In this document: positions 28,401-33,602 of the stretch, one piece after another
How the letters are laid out: the number at the start of each line of letters is the position of its first letter
Numbering within the stretch: position 1 is the first letter of the stretch
Assembly (NCBI GenBank): GCA_963377175.1
Contig: CAUJNA010002813.1
Location: forward strand, 802,228-866,227
From: Effrenium voratum
Lineage: Eukaryota > Sar > Dinophyceae > Suessiales > Symbiodiniaceae
Length of the DNA stretch: 64,000 bases
Direction: 5' to 3'
The notes under the pieces: model-generated
What the model was told of the DNA's origin: nothing
The model's input: only the letters and a program-made list of their open reading frames with translations
The model's database searches: none
Program-made: the position numbers and the translations under genes

Positions 28401-31128
28401 ACGTATCGGGCCCTTGCTACTCTGCCAACCAACAGTTCAAGGTGTTTGCTGACTGAATAGGTTAGCGTAGTGGGTTTGTGTCGTAAAGGTTGCGTGAAAG
28501 GGAAACCAAAGGAAAGCTAGCCATTTTGGGGTTCCCCTATTGTGACACATACCCCAGTGAACCTTAAAAATTAGGAAACCCAGAGAGAGAGAGAGAGAGA
28601 TTGCCAAGATGCTCGCAGCAAATGCTGGGCACGCAGATGCGGATGAGCCGGATGATCTGCACCACTAGGGACGTCACCTTGAAACAACCAATCCGAGCGA
28701 TGCGCCAACCCACCCCCAAACGCAAAATGGATTGGACCCCCCCACAAAAAGGGAAACCCAACTGGTGTCAACCCCGAAATGGATTGAGCCCCAAACAAGG
28801 AAGGAAATGAAAAGGAACAACAATAGTACAGTAAGGGCCCCATTCAAACAACTTTGACGCGAATGCCCATCGGTGATGTAGCGAGGTTTGCATAGTAGCA
28901 ATGCGGACCAGTATGGCGCTAGTTGACAAAGCGGCGGTACATATTCAAAATTTGGTCTCTCAAAATAGCGGTGCCCTGAATGCTTGGTGTCCTTTTGAAA
29001 CTTCGACACTCCCATATCTGCAAACGGCACGACATCTGGAAACATGTTAAAGGCACCGCATCAATGTTGAGGATTTGAAAAGTACATTCAGATTGAGATA
29101 AATACGCCTGCCGCAAAGCAAATCGGAATCCTAAATGCTTTTCTGAACAATATCGCCAATTTCGGGTCAAGGTTGTAGCATTATTGCCTAGTTTGCAGGA
29201 AGGCAAGGAAGGCAAGATGCATTTGGAACAATCTTTGCAAGTGTCGCTGTATAATTCCTACTTGTCCAGCAACCCGTTTAGTAAACAAAGGGGATCCGTC
29301 TTGGAGTTGACCAGTTTCAGGGGAACCCACCGAACATACAGGGAAACCGGGTGACACTAACACCTGGTTGATTGACCAAGTGTTAGCAGTCCCTCGTTTG
29401 GCCACGTCGTCAAACAGTAAACCCCCAAAAGGGATGCCGTGAGGGGCTTTGACCAATTTCCTCTCCGGCAAAGGCCCCTACCAATCTAATCACCCTACCC
29501 CCAATTGCGTTTCCCTCTAGGTTTAACATCACGTTTGCCCGGGTTGCCAACTTTGGTGAAGCAAAAAAGCACTGGTAATAGTTTCCTGAACAACTCCCCT
29601 GGTTCCGAAGAGGCAGCTTCCCGTGAGGATTTCCGTCCAGGCCTGAGGCTGTGGTTCAGGCTCCGCTGCGTAGGGCGAAGAGACCTAACAGTCGACCAGC
29701 TCGGGCTCGCCTTGAAGGAAAGTCACTTGGGCCCGAAAGGTGATGTTCAAAACCACCCCTTTAAAGGGAAAAACATGGGCGAGCCACCAGTGGCTGGGTC
29801 AAAAGTCAAAAACCACCCCTTTGGGGGAAAAAACATAGCCACCAGTGATTGGCTCACAAAGGGAACCATTTACCAAAGTAACCCAAGGGAAACCAGGATC
29901 AAGAACCGCCTTCAGGTGTCATGCTCAATGTTCGAAGGGCATCCGGATCACTTTTGGGGCAGTTTCAATCTCACAGGTTCTGCTAACAAAAACGAGGTCA
30001 GCATTGCAGGTGTGTAAGAAAGCGCCTGCAAAATGGGGATGTGTTTTCTTTTGGCTTCCCCTTGCCAAACGAGGGTCTCTTTATTTTCTGACTCTTGCGC
30101 TTCAGCCTTCTGCTTTTTAAAACGGCACTGCAGGTTGCTGGGGAGGGGAGTGTGATGTTCTGGGGCCCGCGCCAGAGCCCCAGTCTTTTTGGTTTCCTTC
30201 CAGGAGGAGCGGATCTTCCTCGCTTCGCGCCACCTGAGAAACGACGAGCTCACCGCATCGTTTGTTTTTGCTGCTGGGAAGCCCGAGCCCAAGCCCAATA
30301 TCAAATCAGTGCCCCAGGAATCACTGGTCCTGGTAAATCATAGTGACAAACGATCAGCTGGCAAAACCAACCCATAGGTATGGCAAATTAGTATGCATTT
30401 GAGAAATCAATGAGTGGGCCACAAGTGGAGGTCAATGTGCTAAGTTTTTGTTGCTGACCACAAAGGACATCACGAGGGATGGTTCAGTTCGGAGTGCCAA
30501 CTGAGAACCGACAAGGGATTCCCATCTGTTTGACCCACAGACTGGAAGGCTCCCCAGGTCGACCCATGCTGTTCCTAGCTCGGCCGCCTTTGCCAAGAAA
30601 TTCAAGAAGGGGGATCGGAAAAAAGAACAGGCCCCGGGTTCTTTCTCCACACAAACCAAAAAAAAAACATACCCCTCCAGTGCCGAGCCAAATGCACCCC
30701 AAACAAACCCAACACCCGCCCACACTAAGATCTCGGCAAGCCGAAATCTCACCCTAAACCAGCCCCGAACAGCTTTCAACTGCACCAAATCAAGGCCAAT
30801 AGGCAACCCTAGGTGATGCCGGGATGTGGCCAGGCAATCAACCAACCAACCAACCAACAGCCAAAAGCCAACATCCAGTCAGCCAGCCAGACAACCAGCC
30901 AGCCACCCAGCCAACAAGCCGACCTGCCAACCAGCCCATGGCGAAAACGGAACCATCGGTTTCCCCCTTCCCCCTCCAAAAACAAAAACAAACCATACCT
31001 CTGCGGCTTCTCGTTTTCTCCGTCCGATTATCGTATGCTGTGGCTCGGGCAGGATCAACGCCACGATGACCAGCGTGCTGATCGGCACGATGATGACGGT
31101 GCCCACCATCGCTATCGCCAGGCGCTTC
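317..31128 (-). CDS. ABC transporter, ABCD (peroxisomal/SbmA-like) family; 19 exons seen, incomplete at the C-terminus
   Basis: A half-size ABC transporter, read right to left: a membrane domain followed by one nucleotide-binding domain. Family members (ABCD1-4 and bacterial relatives) use ATP to move fatty acyl-CoAs, cobalamin or peptides across peroxisomal, lysosomal or other membranes. Substrate and location here are unknown. Seen in order: a hydrophobic segment (31.1 kb), IRICVPSICCEHL, LNRTQTHASLL, SLTEHHHAGYMS, DTPDARITNDTDLL (the NPDQR-like motif), WGMPSIGAS, ATEESICFYGGEE (EAA-like motif), AFYFGLAPVSMTIAAFI, DISLRLDPGE, Walker A GPSGIGKSS, Q-loop FFLAQRPYL and GTLREQ-VAYP. Exons of 37-116 nt join in frame at most junctions, which is strong internal support. 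The ABC signature, Walker B and H-loop should lie left of base 1. Gaps remain after the exons at 20.8 and 16.0 kb. The same-strand neighbour upstream is a GT27 gene. Confidence 0.85.
416..1190 (-). other. ABC intron (GC-AG)
   Basis: Starts gcggga and ends gggcag, with GCAGG at both exon joins. A GC-rich 5' side and simple intronic sequence; nothing else recognised. Confidence 0.75.
1191..1282 (-). CDS. ABC transporter exon with the Q-loop
   Basis: Reads EAASFCRPGPLSVFFLAQRP then YLFQGTLREQ. FFLAQRPYL..GTLREQ is the ABCD-type Q-loop region (FYIPQRPYMxxGSLRDQ in ABCD1), with the Gln present. The acceptor is gatcgtcag|GA and the donor is a GC type, GAGCAG|gcggga. Confidence 0.9.
1600..2090. repeat. 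Degenerate TG/TA-rich repeat (GTAATGTGTG words)
   Basis: An AT-rich stretch dominated by tgtgtgtaatg and tatatg words, with no fixed period. It lies in the ABC intron between 1282 and 2708. Confidence 0.8.
2708..2751 (-). CDS. ABC transporter exon, VLGQLWPLFRTPLK
   Basis: Forty-four nucleotides. Joined to Walker A they give SSLLR-VLGQLWPL, the exact counterpart of SSLxRxLxGLWP in ABCD proteins. The acceptor is accgcag|G. The donor side reads AAAG|gagacc. The same six bases, AGGAGA, occur at the acceptor of the next exon, so the exact cut is ambiguous. Confidence 0.8.
3808..3871 (-). CDS. ABC transporter exon with Walker A
   Basis: Reads RNPRSCLIMGPSGIGKSSLL. GPSGIGKSS is a complete Walker A (GxxGxGKS), the phosphate-binding loop. 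The acceptor is attgcaag|TC. The GC donor CTGAG|gccgag leaves AG, completed by G of the next exon to Arg. Confidence 0.9.
4644..4693 (-). CDS. ABC transporter exon, LLRDISLRLDPGELL
   Basis: Fifty nucleotides encoding CLLRDISLRLDPGELL. This is the standard LxxxSLxVxPGE strand just before Walker A in ABC proteins. The acceptor is acctcag|G. The GC donor (CTCG|gcttga) leaves one base that makes Val with the next exon. Confidence 0.75.
4694..7731 (-). other. ABC intron, about 3 kb
   Basis: Low-information sequence with scattered pieces of the GGGAAACC-type repeat. No exon-like GC-rich block with matching phase was found, but a small exon cannot be excluded because the donor at 7728/7732 is uncertain. 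Confidence 0.5.
7732..7787 (-). CDS. ABC transporter exon, linker/start of nucleotide-binding domain
   Basis: Reads VLCCLPYYRVQQLHCGEV. The acceptor is accgcag|GTG. Two donors are possible. The GC site GT|gccggt leaves phase 2, which the exon at 4644-4693 completes as V-CLLRDISL. The textbook-looking CCG|gtgagt at 7728 leaves phase 0 and would need another exon. Little sequence similarity can be claimed here. Confidence 0.55.
8217..8306 (-). CDS. ABC transporter exon, end of membrane domain (VMDAFIAFEAHRKGSRQLSR)
   Basis: Thirty codons, VMDAFIAFEAHRKGSRQLSR then ADGFLIDEEE. It fits the IxxIMxSYxxVxELAGYTxRV region and the start of the acidic linker. The acceptor is cgtcag|GTG. I placed the donor at the GC site GAG|gcgccg because it gives phase 0 for the next exon. 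The frame remains open for about 30 further codons downstream. Confidence 0.75.
8873..8978. mobile_element. Compact element with 18-bp terminal inverted repeats (best example of the intron repeat family)
   Basis: Ends are catatgggtgtccttttt and aaaagagacacccatatg, which pair at 16 of 18 positions. The inside holds the family core (ggttttaaagggaaaccaac and gggggtcccct). Diverged relatives without clean ends occur near 8440-8560, 17325-17395, 21165-21240, 24930-25030, 28485-28560, 31165-31250, 51220-51300 and 59765-59840. It looks like a non-autonomous miniature element or introner-like sequence. No transposase is seen. Confidence 0.6.
9903..10079. repeat. (GGGGA)n G-rich minisatellite
   Basis: About 175 bp of GGGGA/GGGA/GGGCA units on the plus strand with closely spaced G4 runs, a typical G-quadruplex-forming pattern. 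On the transcribed pre-mRNA it is C-rich. It lies in the 8.3-11.6 kb ABC intron. Confidence 0.93.
11583..11657 (-). CDS. ABC transporter exon, VLNLTFIRIIRCCLEVAK
   Basis: Twenty-five codons, VLNLTFIRIIRCCLEVAKS then VVDLAK, suiting the last membrane-domain helix before the linker. The acceptor is acatag|GTG and the donor is a GC type, GCCAAG|gcgggc. Both ends are phase 0, as are both neighbours. Confidence 0.8.
11935..12050. repeat. (CT)n followed by (TA)n microsatellite
   Basis: About 43 bp of CT repeat, then TATATA/TGTATG repeat, in the ABC intron 11.66-14.07 kb. Confidence 0.9.
13985..14052. repeat. (CTTGCGGCG)n 9-bp array
   Basis: About seven units, two with G to T changes, lying just inside the intron after the donor of the exon at 14066. 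The Ala-Ser-Ala frame through it is not taken as coding. Confidence 0.9.
14066..14134 (-). CDS. ABC transporter exon, membrane helix LAFYFGLAPVSMTIAAFI
   Basis: Twenty-three codons. The helix corresponds to [20 protein letters not shown] of ABCD1. The acceptor is tttcgcag|CTC and the donor is a GC type, GGCGAG|gcctgc. A (CTTGCGGCG)n array starts about 15 nt into the intron. About 20 residues of the family are not accounted for between this exon and the EAA-like exon. Confidence 0.75.
15868..15962. repeat. C-rich low-complexity tract next to a donor site
   Basis: Runs of 5-10 C separated by AT or T. On the coding (minus) strand it is G-rich and starts about 30 nt after the donor of the exon at 15992. 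Confidence 0.85.
15992..16107 (-). CDS. ABC transporter exon with the EAA-like motif
   Basis: Reads RISSLHATEESICFYGGEE then SEAQRMENLY. This matches SRVVANSEEIAFYGGHEVE of ABCD proteins, the motif contacting the nucleotide-binding domain. The donor is TAC|gtgccc, about 30 nt before a poly-G-rich tract on the coding strand. No AG lies just upstream of the conserved part. The nearest acceptor, gggag|AACC, adds about nine residues (PPDFNWCAS) that relatives lack, so the 5' edge is doubtful. Confidence 0.75.
17091..17159 (-). CDS. ABC transporter exon, coupling-helix stretch (QSAEAALRAAY)
   Basis: Reads VHLRQAQAEVQSAEAALRAAYS. It resembles the FGxLxAEEARxxGELRYMHSR stretch that precedes the EAA-like motif. 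The donor is TCCAA|gtgccg. The 5' edge is uncertain: cctgag|CG or ccgccag|GCG are both possible. About 15 residues seem missing before this exon, so a small exon may remain unseen between 17.2 and 20.8 kb. Confidence 0.7.
17160..20815 (-). other. ABC intron(s), about 3.7 kb
   Basis: Contains a repeat piece at 17.33 kb, short (CA)n tracts at 17.94 and 19.05 kb and the tetranucleotide satellite. A missing exon for roughly 15 residues may hide here. Confidence 0.5.
19218..19945. repeat. (CAAG)n, (CAGG)n and (CAAA)n tetranucleotide satellite
   Basis: About 730 bp of 4-bp repeats grading from CAAG/CAGG to CAAA, with AAAAC pentamer blocks. Open frames on all strands (Lys-Gln-Thr or Cys-Leu-Phe-Val) are artefacts. 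It lies in the ABC intron between 17.2 and 20.8 kb. Confidence 0.95.
20816..20905 (-). CDS. ABC transporter exon, membrane helix plus WGMPSIGAS
   Basis: Thirty codons, LFFLIFTVAVAYSE then AEGGAPGWGMPSIGAS. It matches the VAVTSYTLL...WPS(A/I)xAG part of ABCD1-like proteins, including the Trp-x-x-Pro-Ser pattern. The acceptor is gccag|CTC. The donor is a GC type, TCG|gcgggg, opening directly into a G-rich tract on the coding strand. Confidence 0.8.
20943..21115. repeat. Diverged ~85-bp tandem repeat
   Basis: The phrases cactggcatccatct and gaaggggaaaaa...gatgttcg recur twice at about 85-bp spacing, in the ABC intron just upstream of the exon at 20905. Confidence 0.7.
22051..22132 (-). CDS. ABC transporter exon with the NPDQR-like motif
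   Basis: Reads NLDYRVDTPDARITNDTD then LLLQFLFEF. DTPDARITNDTDLL is the clearest family hallmark in the membrane domain (NPDQRIxxDxxxF in relatives). The acceptor is caccag|G. The donor gtcttc is preferred because it gives phase 0 and joins directly to LFFLIFTV. The frame stays open 16 codons further, so the 3' end could be lower. Confidence 0.85.
22620..24260. other. AT-rich island inside the ABC intron 22.13-24.44 kb
   Basis: Clearly lower GC than the rest. At 22.62-23.26 kb a diverged unit of about 130-170 bp recurs, recognised by gacaagctggttg-ttcttct words (22805, 22934, 23112) and by ttccaagtagga-type words. A similar stretch recurs at 62.04-62.31 kb. No exons were found in it. Confidence 0.6.
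24435..24547 (-). CDS. ABC transporter exon, SLTEHHHAGYMSREGRLYYTM
   Basis: Reads AAMNFCGMRAMIAFRKS and LTEHHHAGYMSREGRLYYTM. It aligns by eye with the LxLRWRxxLTxxLxxRYLxxxxYYR segment of the ABCD membrane domain. The acceptor is cgcgcag|GCG. The donor gtacct leaves GG, completed by G of the next exon. The acceptor is preceded by a tandem 8-bp repeat of cttcgcag, so several copies of an AG acceptor lie in a row. Confidence 0.85.
24555..24602. repeat. (GCGAAGCT)n 8-bp array at a splice acceptor
   Basis: On the minus strand this is cttcgcag repeated about six times directly in front of the true acceptor of the exon ending at 24547. Confidence 0.92.
25055..25135 (-). CDS. ABC transporter exon, VDLPSSFRDF helix
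   Basis: Twenty-seven codons, VKVDLPSSFRDFVVIMLGY then NASIAILK. This corresponds to the RDWPRFL-helix region that precedes the LxxRWRxxLTxxL stretch of ABCD proteins. The acceptor is catag|GTG (an inner acceptor at gaag|GTG would remove VK). The donor is AAG|gtccga. Both ends are phase 0 and fit the neighbouring exons. Confidence 0.8.
25453..25492. repeat. 40-bp dispersed repeat, copy A
   Basis: Same unit as 61697-61736. It lies in the ABC intron between the exons at 25055 and 25730. Confidence 0.85.
25730..25806 (-). CDS. ABC transporter exon, helix followed by LNRTQTHASLL
   Basis: Reads (D)ALALYFTSGVLNRTQTH then ASLLQSEL. This matches the ABCD region where a hydrophobic helix ends in a short loop before the GRLVDALV-like stretch. 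The acceptor is cacag|AC and the donor is CTG|gtcaaa. I chose this donor because the join SEL-VKVDLPSSF gives the family's spacing. Reading on past the donor instead adds VKCVKQMQT, which breaks the alignment. Confidence 0.75.
25807..28604 (-). other. ABC intron, about 2.8 kb
   Basis: Ordinary unique-looking intron sequence without clear exons. It is split-codon in frame with both neighbours (G + AC). A (GA)n run of about 20 bp (28582-28601) abuts the exon at 28605 from the intron's far side. Confidence 0.55.
28605..28677 (-). CDS. ABC transporter exon, first conserved helix (IRLIRICVPS)
   Basis: Reads VTSLVVQIIRLIRICVPS then ICCEHL. In ABCD proteins this position carries a basic-hydrophobic LLRI(V/W)xPS/G segment before the first core helix. 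The acceptor is tttcaag|GTG. The donor is a GC type (CTTG|gcaatc) that runs straight into a (CT)n tract. The leftover G joins AC of the next exon to make Asp, keeping the frame. Confidence 0.75.
29748..29860. repeat. 60-bp tandem duplication
   Basis: Two copies, each starting aaaaccaccccttt and containing gccaccagtg, 60 bp apart, in the ABC intron 28.68-30.20 kb. Confidence 0.8.
30197..30233 (-). CDS. ABC transporter exon, small basic linker (candidate)
   Basis: Thirty-seven nucleotides reading WREARKIRSSWK, with acceptor tttctcag|G and a GA donor (AAG|gaaacc). Phase joins it in frame to the hydrophobic exon upstream and to VTSLVVQ downstream. A short basic stretch before the first conserved helix suits the family. 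There is no distinctive motif, so the call rests on splice phase. The other frame of the same bases reads VARSEEDPLLLE. Confidence 0.4.
31051..31128 (-). CDS. ABC transporter exon, hydrophobic segment near the N-terminus
   Basis: Reads KRLAIAMVGTVIIVPISTL and then VIVALI: a basic start followed by a hydrophobic run long enough for one membrane span. The acceptor is tttgttag|G. I placed the donor at CT|gcccga (GC type) because this leaves phase 2, which the next exon completes. Its membership in the ABC gene is inferred from strand, order and phase; it could belong to another membrane protein. Confidence 0.55.
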
Positions 31129-31390
31129 CTAACAAAGCAGCCGTCATCCAAACGTTTCGCGTGAATCCCTTGCACAAGTGTCTCAAAATAGGGAACCCCC
31201 CAAAATAGATGGTGTCCTCCTGGTCTCTCTTTAAAACCATCCAATCAGAGAGCCCTAAAGAAAAAAGGAGCCATACCTAAATCTAGTGAGGCGACCAGAC
31301 TCATGACCCTGAAGCCTCCGCCTTGCAGGAATTGCTCGCACGCGTCTTGTCAAAATAGGATTTGGACTCCGAGCCTTTTGTTCTCCCTTC

Positions 31391-31412
31391 TCTGTAGCCA
31401 TTTCGGCTCAAG
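31391..31412 (+). other. Relic of the dinoflagellate spliced leader
   Basis: The 22 bases match the dinoflagellate trans-splicing leader (known consensus DCCGTAGCCATTTTGGCTCAAG) at 20 of 22 positions. The differences are C to T at position 3 and T to C at position 14. The real leader is added to mRNAs from a separate small RNA, so a copy here in front of a protein-like stretch points to reinserted cDNA. It is the strongest taxonomic marker in the window. Confidence 0.85.
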
Positions 31413-32280
31413 GAGATATTGAGCTCAAGAACTGCGTGTGATAGAAGCTGCCATGTCCTATGATGTTTTCCGAGGCTCTTACTTGGCATGTGCTGGCTAT
31501 GGCCGAAGCTGGCTTTCGGGAAATCGATGGAAGAGCAACCACGGCATGCCAAATGTGGCAAACCATGGGAGCACTCATGGCGCAGCGGATGGTCATGCTG
31601 AGCCTGGCCAGGGATGCCTGGCCAGGCGGGAGGGAGGCCAAGGACCAAATTACCACTTGGGACATGGCAAGGTCTGGTTAAGGCCCTGCGAGCCCATTGG
31701 CCACTGCCTGAACTTCAAAAGGAGCACCCACGGAAAGCCAAAGAGCCAAGCAGGAGGAAAACCAGAACTTCAAGGAAGCCACCGGCCTAACCTTCGGGGC
31801 AGCCATGGAGCTCCTTGACAAGAGGCAGGTGGCTAAGCAGCCGGAAAGCTTGTGGAGGTCAAGGTTCGCTTGGCACAGAAACAGGTGGAGTCCGGTGTCG
31901 AAAGACTACTGAACTTCCCCCGGCAGCCAATGAGGCCAATCAGTTCCCTGGACTTGTGCGGTTCGGCACTGATGGATCCGGCGGACCGGCACCTGCGTGC
32001 GTTTTTCGAGTGCCTTGACCGGACCTGGAGCCTTGAGCAGCTTGTTGCCGTTGCCGAGTTTGTCGTGGAAAACCGGGGCGAAAGTTGTGTAAGCTGTCCC
32101 TTGGGGTTTGTGGGCGCAGGCTTTGCGGCACCTCAGAGATGGTGCGCCAATGATAAGATTGCTCCGCGCCAGCCACTCGAGGGCTTCAAGCCCATGAAGC
32201 TGGTGATGAGTCGTGGCACGCCAACACCTTTGAGGTGTGGCATGGCCGTTGAACACGCTGTAAACTTGCTGGTGCGATAG
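31391..32280 (+). pseudogene. Retroposed, intronless processed cDNA copy with frame damage; protein family not recognised
   Basis: Begins with the spliced-leader relic, then about 50 nt of leader, then protein-like plus-strand sequence opposite in sense to both main genes. One frame reads QMWQTMGALMAQRMVMLSLA (around 31.55-31.61 kb) and, after a stop, LTFGAAMELLDKRQVAKQP (around 31.79-31.85 kb). A different frame then reads RLAQKQVESGVERLLNF, DPADRHLRAFFECLDRTWS and LEQLVAVAEFVVENRG (31.87-32.09 kb) and ends in a stop at 32280. At least one frameshift and several stops break it. Amino acid composition looks natural, unlike the intron noise around it. I do not recognise the family. No clear poly(A) tract follows. 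It could also be part of a retroelement. Confidence 0.6.
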
Positions 32281-33348
32281 GTAGGGAATGAGGGAATCAG
32301 GGGTCCCCTTAAAGGAAACCACAAGGGAAGGTTTGTAATGGTTAGAAGGGTCATTCCCTCATTCCTTGCTGAGCCCGGCAAGACAACATGCTGCAAATCA
32401 ATGGGGTTGAAGCCCGAGCTAGGAAGCTCAATCACTAGTTGCCACCGGTGAAATGGGCGCGGCTGAAGTGACCTGAAGAGCCTCCACCGGCCTCCTGTTG
32501 AAGACATCAGTGGGGGGCATGGAGGAAGCAAAACAAGAAAGCTGTTTGTAAGCACGGCGCGGCCCTCACATACTACAAGAAACTTGAAGCTTTGAGGACG
32601 TAGTTTATCTTAAATGGAACCTCCCCACATCTCGGGATTTCATCGGCCGACACCTGCTCCGAGATGCCATGGAACTTTCTGCAGCGACAGAAGCAGGACG
32701 CTGAGCCCGTGATGCTCGCTCACAGCCTCAAGGCTTTCGACACAGCCCGGCTAAAGGATCCCATGCCCACTACTTTACCACTAAGGGAACTCCCATGGTA
32801 TCACAGATAGTGGCAACCTGAAACCAGTTTTTCCACAACCATGGCGTTGCCCGCAGGGCCTAGCAAATGTGACATCTTCAAAGCAGCCTCCAAAAAGTGG
32901 CCCTTTTTGCACACGGTCTGGTGTCTCTAGAAGTGGGTGAATTTCTTTATTGATTTCCCTTAAAACCGGCACAACAAAACGCCCATGTCCATGTAAAGGT
33001 GAGTCTGATAGCCACCAAACATGGTTGTGCCTTTAGTGGACCCTGTCCTCCCAATGTACGATTGAGAAAGGACTGCGCGAAAATAGCTGCGTCGGCGTGA
33101 GTATAAAGTTGCGCTTACCCCCTAGTTGTGGAAAGATGGCGACATCCATTGCTCATTTGCTCAGTCCCCCCCCCCCAACAATACCTGGATGTGCAATTTG
33201 TTGAGGGTCAATGAACAAATGTCCAAAAGAAGGATCTAAATAATAGAGCTTCCGAAACTGGAAAACATCCAACCAGAAGAAACAATATTATTGATAAGAC
33301 TTCACAATTTGCTAGTATATTCTCTTGATAACATTTCTAGACCAAAAA

Positions 33349-33524
<176 letters not shown>

Positions 33525-33556
33525 CGCACGCATCCGCGCAAAACGGGGCGGGCTGC

Positions 33557-33602
33557 CTGTGCCGCGGACGAGTCATCCGGCTCCGTGGTGTTCGCGCTCT
33601 CC
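33557..33602 (-). CDS. Candidate exon, gene unassigned (ESANTTEPDDSSAAQ)
   Basis: Forty-six nucleotides with acceptor cacttgcag|G and GC donor CACAG|gcagcc, the splice style of this locus. It reads as a short acidic, Ser-rich peptide. The end phase does not fit the exon at 31.1 kb directly, so it is either a separate part of the ABC gene's 5' end or not coding. A (CGCA)n tract begins about 30 nt into the intron. Confidence 0.3.

Noticed and set aside
28505..28530. ctagccattttgg, similar to part of the spliced leader
   Set aside because: It is one arm of the dispersed intron repeat (CCATTTTGGGG followed by CCCCT), with no match to the rest of the leader.
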